Source of the DNA: Neolentinus lepideus HHB14362 ss-1
Lineage: Eukaryota; Basidiomycota; Agaricomycetes; Gloeophyllales; Gloeophyllaceae
Direction: 5' to 3'
NCBI GenBank assembly: GCA_001632425.1
Contig: KV425581.1
Location: 281,415-345,414 of the forward strand
Length of the DNA: 64,000 bases
A program made the position numbers and the translations under genes. The notes beneath the pieces were generated by a model, which had not been told where the DNA came from, ran no database searches, and saw nothing but the letters and a program-made list of their open reading frames with translations. Numbering within the stretch: position 1 is the first letter of the stretch; each line of letters starts with the position of its first letter. Positions 59,201 through 64,000 of the stretch are shown piece by piece.

Positions 59201-59969
59201 GCTAAACAAAGTGAAACGCGTGAGTTCGGTTTCGGGGCAAAGGAAAAGAGGGAGGCGGGACGCACGGAATGAGCACCAGTGCAGAACGGATTTGTTCGTC
59301 TGTGGGATGGGCTTTGGGAAGCCGGTTGAGCCGGAGGAGTGCAGGTACAGGCAGACATCGTCCATAACTGGCTCGTATTCTAGCGCAGGGTATGGCTGGA
59401 ACGGGTCGCTTTTAGATTCGAGCCCGAGTTTCGGGAAAGCTTGAGCGAGGGTCGGAATTTCCTCGACGTGCAGGTCGTGACTGTTGGCGGCGAATTCAGC
59501 TTTGCAGCCTTCTAGAAGAGGCTGGAGAAAGGCGGAGGTGGTGAGTATACGATGGCAGGAGGTCTTGGAGAGCATGTTGTAGATGGCGGCTGGGGAGTTA
59601 CGAGGCGATATGAAAAAAGGCTGTTCGTGGAGTTAGTCATTGGTTAGCTCATGTACTGATACGTCTTAAACATACCACTAGACCCGCTCGAACCATCGCT
59701 ACCATGAGCGGGAGATAGAGGACTGTGTCGCAGTGCGCCATGAGAGCGACTACCTCTCTGTCCTTGCCAGTATCCTTAGAACGGATGGCATGCGCCATAC
59801 GATGGGTAGCTCGGGAGAACTCTGCAAACGAGATGTTGACCACTTCATCGCTACCGTCTGGCGCGTACCGAAGAATGGGCAAGTCGGGGTTATGTTTATG
59901 GTGGAAGTCGACAAATCCGGGCAAGACGGTGATAGAACCGTCGAGAGGAGGGAGTGTGCGAGGTGCCAT
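56004..59969 (-). CDS. NRPS-like adenylate-forming reductase (A-T-R)
   Basis: This single-module enzyme activates a carboxylic acid as AMP ester, loads it on a carrier protein and releases it reductively as aldehyde or alcohol. The ATG at 59969 starts MAPRTLPPLDGSITVLPGFV. The adenylation domain shows DDVCLYLHSSGSTGFPKPIP (P-loop), AVYGGTEFGAPSH, and LWRIVGRTDDVLVLASGEKT (A8-like). The carrier domain has NSLSAIFLRNRI (phosphopantetheine Ser). The reductase domain has VVLLTGSTGSLGSYILASLL (NADPH loop), FIFTSSISVGQS (catalytic Ser region) and GGGYGEGKYVVEQ (Tyr/Lys pair). It ends RWVEYWRSKRFI with TAA at 56004-56006. About twelve introns, approximately 1,080 residues, which is normal for the class. 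No tailoring-enzyme cluster is seen beside it; product unknown. Confidence 0.92.
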
Positions 59970-61481
59970 GCTGGTTGATTGTCGGAGTGTGGTATCGATG
60001 ACTTCCTTCTCGTCTAATTGGTGTGCTGTTCTAATGGGGTTAACGAATATGTTTCCGGGCCTATATATTCTGACCAAAGGCGAGGGGAAGGATTCCTGCC
60101 CGAAGCACTTGACCGGGGTCGTGTCAAAGGTTCTGAAGCTTTCTCCCCGTCCCCGTAGCTCCCCGTACTAGTAGACAGTCATGAGAACCACCCATTGATC
60201 TCCCTCTGTCAATCCCCGCAAACCCCGATCTACTTACGCGATCAGGGCGGCCTCAATAACGTTCCTTTAAGTTTGAGCCAATGGTAGTGAACAAGCAGTG
60301 CCACATACTTAGATATACATGGATTCCAGGCTAGCGGCTGATGCTACAGGACACTTTCCATTGGACTGAATGGTCATTCTATGGGCTTTGTCAACATAGG
60401 ACGGGCATCAAAATCATCCCAGGACCGTTGGCCAGGTATGATCCTGGCATTTTGTGATGAAGGGGGAGACATAGTCGGTGTTGAAAAATGCATCCAGCAC
60501 TCGCAAGAGTCGAATTTCACGCTAGCAGGTACTGCGTTTCATGCATTATTAGTCGATACACAAACAGTTGGGATTCCAAGCCTGATCAGGTCCGACCACG
60601 TGACATAGACATGTCCATTTCGGATATGCTTTACGACTCGCCAGCGGGACGCTTGTCTTAGAGCAATGAGTAACGATGTCGGTGAGAGGTTCCATGACAG
60701 GGGCTCAGAGCTGAACCCCCACATAGTTACTCATTGCTCTATGTAGATTTTACTACGGTATGGTCACAGTATGTATACAAATTTTAAGGGTTTTCCTATA
60801 TACCACTCTCCAACACTGCTAAGACTTGCCTTAAGTTTAGGTGCACTTTGAAGTGTTAGCGAGTTGACACATGTGGAATTACCATAAGAAGGGAGGGCGG
60901 GATCCCCTTGTCCGTGGTGTCCGTTGCACTGTCCATAACCATCATGAAATCCGGACAAACAATCTCGGACCGTCGGCGGACTGGGTCACGGACTGTCCGC
61001 TCCCAGCTACTTATTTGTTCTGGCTCCATCGGTGAGCCGCGGACTAGTACTGCTTCTCGAAGTATCAGCAGATTGGCGTTGAATATCCTTGCATTTGCCG
61101 TTAGCAGGTTTTAACAGGTCGCTATTATGATGTCAGGCAAAGCATGAATCGGTGTAGTAATCTGTGCCATATGCAACATTCAAAAGGCTGAGAACAGCGT
61201 CCATGTGCAAAGGAGTTCTTTCGGCGCACGAGTCACCAAACCTTCTGATGGTCATTCCTGGTTGCCCATCGTGTCTGCGGTCTGGTTTATTACGATAGGA
61301 GCGGAAGCCAGTGTCTTCGTGATACTCATCGACGCCCGCAGCGTATCAACCCCGGGTCGCTTACAGCAGACATGCATGCTCCCATAAAGTGGAACACAGT
61401 CCTCAACTTGGAGTCCCCCTGTCTTTGGACAACCAACTGCCCTTTCCCCTTCGTCTCCTTTCCTCGCAGCCGATTGTAGCA
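59970..61481. other. 1.5 kb without a recognised gene
   Basis: This holds the upstream region of the reductase and then gene-free sequence with short frames only. A 16-bp inverted repeat (60659-60741) is the only clear structure. Confidence 0.5.
60659..60741. repeat. 16-bp perfect inverted repeat, 51-nt loop
   Basis: TAGAGCAATGAGTAAC (60659-60674) is the exact reverse complement of GTTACTCATTGCTCTA (60726-60741). It could form a hairpin or be the ends of a very short MITE-like relic. No clear target-site duplication is seen beside it. Confidence 0.8.
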
Positions 61482-62272
61482 ATGTCTGTCATTGACCATA
61501 CCCTCGGTAGCATCCTTGTCAGTATATTTATTGCTGCTATGTGTGTTGCACATTGTATTCATCTGATCCAGAGCTTCTTCTGACTTCCCTCCGCCAGCTT
61601 ATATGGGATTATCACAGCACAGACGTTTATGTACTATCAGAATTATCCCAGTGACTCAAAACTATTGAAATAGATGGTACGCTGGAATATATATACATTT
61701 GCATCTCTCTCTTTGCTGAATATATACTTAGGTCGGACTCATATGGTACGAATATTGGAGGCCGAATCATGAGCCTAGCATAACAGTCCCTTGCTAGGAT
61801 CATGGAAACTCTTCACACAGCATTCTGCCTCCACTTTATCTATAGATATTTGATCACTGAGTTTGGTAATGAAGCATTCATGAACGAGCTCTATTGGTGC
61901 GTCGCATCGGTGTCTTCAAGTTCCAGGGCTAATATAGGGGTACGTTGCAGGAGTGGCGGGATGAGAGAATCTGTCATCAATAGAAAGACCCTCGACGCCT
62001 AACGGTACTTTTAATGGAACAGATTACAGTACTACTTGGGGTACGTCTCATTTCTTCCTTAGTCACCTTGTCTAGAACAACTTGACTAAACCGGATGCAG
62101 GTCTTGATCACTGCATTGGTGCATACATACTACATTCGCCGAGTATGGATATGTCAGTCGTAGTTGCTCTCCAAGCTGCATGATTTTCGCTGACAGTGAT
62201 CCTTACGTACAGTGAGCGACAGGAACACGTTATTGACTCTTATTGTGGCATTCCTCACAAAAGTGCAGTTTG
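61482..62272 (+). pseudogene. DUF6534-type membrane protein, broken and truncated
   Basis: Small exons read like the first half of the multi-spanning DUF6534/DUF6533 family of mushroom-forming fungi. Exon 1 (ATG 61482) is MSVIDHTLGSILVSIFIAA, spliced (GTGTGT..GCCAG) to LYGIITAQTFMYYQNYPSDS, then KLLK followed by an in-frame TAG just before an ATG|GTACGC donor. The frame then continues through two more junctions: VGLIW, IMETLHTAFCLHFIYRYLIT and EFGNEAFMNELYW. The next junction does not restore a clean frame. ITVLLG, VLITALVHTYYIRRVW and SDRNTLLTLIVAFLTKVQFG still match. Nothing after 62272 resembles the later helices; retroelement sequence follows. I judge it a pseudogene truncated near the retroelement. 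Confidence 0.7.
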
Positions 62273-62373
62273 GTGAGTCTACCTACTCATATTTCCGCTG
62301 ATAGACACTGTTATGAAGTGCCTAGCAACCGGCATGCTATTTACTTTTTCATTTCTCTTATTTCACCATTACT

Positions 62374-62505
62374 ATGGACACGCGTCTTGTAGGAGACGCT
62401 CCCACATTTATTGTTCTCTTTCTATTATCTCATCGTCATGGACACGCGTATTGTAGGATATGTTCTCATGCTTATTGTTCTTTCTCTACTGCACATTCCC
62501 AAAGT
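62374..62505. repeat. diverged direct repeat, two ~64-bp units
   Basis: Two units begin ATGGACACGCGTMTTGTAGGA (near 62375 and 62439) and continue with related CTCnCAnnnTTATTGTTCT segments. They lie between the DUF6534 remnant and the gag frame and may be the duplicated start of an LTR. Confidence 0.6.
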
Positions 62506-62552
62506 CGATAGGGACAGGTATCTAGCTTACGCGTCTCGGCATCGGACACTCA

Positions 62553-64000
62553 TATATAAAACCTCTTGTACAGTAGCTATTACCTTAGCTTAACCTCCTT
62601 CGGTTATATGATTAGTTTCCTCTCGATACCTCGACGGCCCTTGACATCTAAGTCTGGGTGAACAGCGATATAAGTCTATTGCTATATCAGCGAGACTTAT
62701 CAACAAGAACAACTCTTTGAGGAGACTTTTCCTAACATTAGTTAAGCTCATCTTCATTGACACCGCCGACTTTCTCAAGTCTAGGCATTGACTGTCTAGC
62801 GTCTTAACGCAACCTCTAATTGGTGTGCTAGTCATACCTGAACTCGAACCAGATGGAAGGAGAAGGACAAAACATTCTCCCCATTGTACCACCTGTAGCA
62901 AACCCATTCATTGCTGCACCAGCCCCAGTAGCCGTTGCACCAGCAGCAGCTATGCAAGCACCCAGACCCACAGAATTGAAGCTGTCAACTCCCAAAGATT
63001 ATGACGGGAAAAGAGAGGAGCTGCGAGGGTTCCTGTTACAAGTCAGGTTATACCTCAAAGCGAACCAGGAGATTTACAACTCCGATGACAAGAAGATCCT
63101 CTTTGTGCTGTCACACCTGAAAGGAGGAACTGCAGGACCATGGGCAGAGACATATGTTTACGCCCATATCCAAGACGGCGATATCATATTCGAGATGTTC
63201 AATGAATTCATTGCAGAGTTCCAAGAGGCCTTTGAAGAGGTAAACACAGCAGGAGAAGCCCTGAATAAGCTTCGCACAATGAAGCAAGCCGGCAAAACAG
63301 CCAATGAATTCATATCAGAATTCAAGATCCACGCAGCGCACAGTGGCATCACTCAAGATGCAGTGCTTATCGATTACTTCCAGGAAGGCTTGACCACAGG
63401 GCTGGTCAGCAAGATATACAACGCGGAAACCATGCCTACCACCATCCAAGGATGGTACACTGCAGCCGTCAAACACGACCTAAACTACAGAAGGCTGCAG
63501 GCTCACAGACAGCGCATGCAAGGGAAACAGCCTACCAAGGCTGCACCCAAGTATGTCAGACGAGAGCGCGACCCCGATGCTATGGACATAGACCATCTAA
63601 ATGAGGAAGATCGCATGTCAGAAGGAAAATGCTTCCGATGTGGACAGAAAGGCCATCGTGCTTCAGACCACAAGAAAGATGAATGAAAGTTCAAATCGAA
63701 GAAAGTTGAAGACGATGACAAGGTCAACGCTCAACTCGAAGTAGACGAAGAACAAGAAAAAGTCCAGACAACGGCAACTGGTAGTAAAGTCAATACTACC
63801 AGGGTTGAACAGCTTAGGGAATTGATGGATCAGATGACAGAGGACGAACACGTAGAAGTGTTTGGGGCCCTAGAGGCACCTAATGCTGTAGTATTAATGT
63901 ATTACATGTCTAATATTTTAACAAACCCTTATGCAATACCCAGTAATGTTTTAAGTGTAATGTATTAATGCCCCGGGCTGCACCATACATTGCCCCGGAA
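62553..64000 (+). mobile_element. Ty3/Gypsy-like retroelement, 5' part (runs off the window)
   Basis: The block consists of a TATA box (TATATAAA, 62553-62560), a ~290-nt leader and a gag frame. Protease, reverse transcriptase and integrase are not in the window. The left LTR border could not be fixed; it may start near 62375-62452. A TGG-containing primer-binding-site candidate (TGGTGTGCTAG, 62821) is weak. Right part missing. Confidence 0.65.
62853..63968 (+). pseudogene. retrotransposon gag, interrupted by one TGA
   Basis: The ATG at 62853 gives a Pro/Ala-rich head, then the retrotransposon gag core (ELKLSTPKDYDGKREELRGF, LSHLKGGTAGPWAETYVYAH, FIAEFQEAFEEVNTAGEALN, KLRTMKQAGKTANEFISEFK). 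A basic stretch and a zinc knuckle follow: CFRCGQKGHRASDH, with His where the last Cys is usual. A single TGA sits at 63684-63686 in a Lys-rich context; the same frame then stays open to TAA at 63966-63968. The stop may be a decay mutation or a readthrough point. In the latter case the long form would be 371 codons. Homology beyond the stop is not recognisable to me. Confidence 0.8.

Noticed and set aside
62838..62852. B-box-like GGTTCGAGTTC on the minus strand as a tRNA
   Set aside because: No A box, acceptor stem or cloverleaf can be drawn; it sits directly before the gag start.

Overview
The window is nuclear DNA of a filamentous basidiomycete, most likely an Agaricomycete. The evidence is: almost every gene is split by many short introns (about 45-70 nt, GT..AG); exons can be very small (9-11 nt first exons); genes are packed on both strands; and several families typical of mushroom-forming fungi are present (CE16/GDSL esterase, adenylate-forming reductase, aminoglycoside-phosphotransferase-like protein, DUF6534-type membrane protein, Ty3/Gypsy gag). 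I place it no lower than class. Exon models were assembled by eye from reading frames, splice signals and remembered family sequences, so internal exon borders are approximate unless stated.

Layout. 1-9.4 kb: SAPS-domain phosphatase partner (cut by the left edge), AP-2 mu, a secreted GDSL esterase, and a Trf4/Cid14 poly(A) polymerase. 9.4-15.1 kb: an Asi-like membrane RING protein, acetolactate synthase ILV2 and an intron-bearing tRNA-Ala(AGC). 15.2-26.9 kb: VPS11, ATP synthase subunit J, COX16, adenylosuccinate synthetase, a basic-region protein, SCD6/LSM14 and a COA1-like protein. 27-30.9 kb: a heat-shock-factor-type gene inside an almost CpG-free block, followed by a PIF/Harbinger-like MITE. 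31-43.1 kb: HEL2/ZNF598, a coiled-coil protein, mitochondrial ribosomal protein mL54, an MDR oxidoreductase and TFIIIC subunit TFC6. 43.8-46.5 kb: a stop-interrupted APH-family gene and a tiny Cys-rich gene. 48.1-60 kb: UBP3/USP10 deubiquitinase, PMT2 mannosyltransferase, fibrillarin NOP1 and an NRPS-like reductase. 60-64 kb: gene-poor, with a broken DUF6534 gene and the 5' part of a Gypsy retroelement.

Most genes are housekeeping functions with no operon-like logic. Some themes recur. Mitochondrial biogenesis is represented by ILV2, ATP18, COX16, COA1-like and mL54. RNA and translation quality control is represented by Trf4, SCD6, HEL2 and NOP1. Trafficking and secretion are represented by AP-2 mu, VPS11 and PMT2.

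The features most worth a second look are two related box C/D snoRNAs hidden in neighbouring introns of SCD6, the CpG-free HSF gene body with a four-copy ~95-residue repeat, the Cys-rich mini-gene behind a start-stop upstream ORF, and three reading frames broken by single in-frame stops (APH, DUF6534, gag). No CRISPR array, prophage or bacterial-type system is present.
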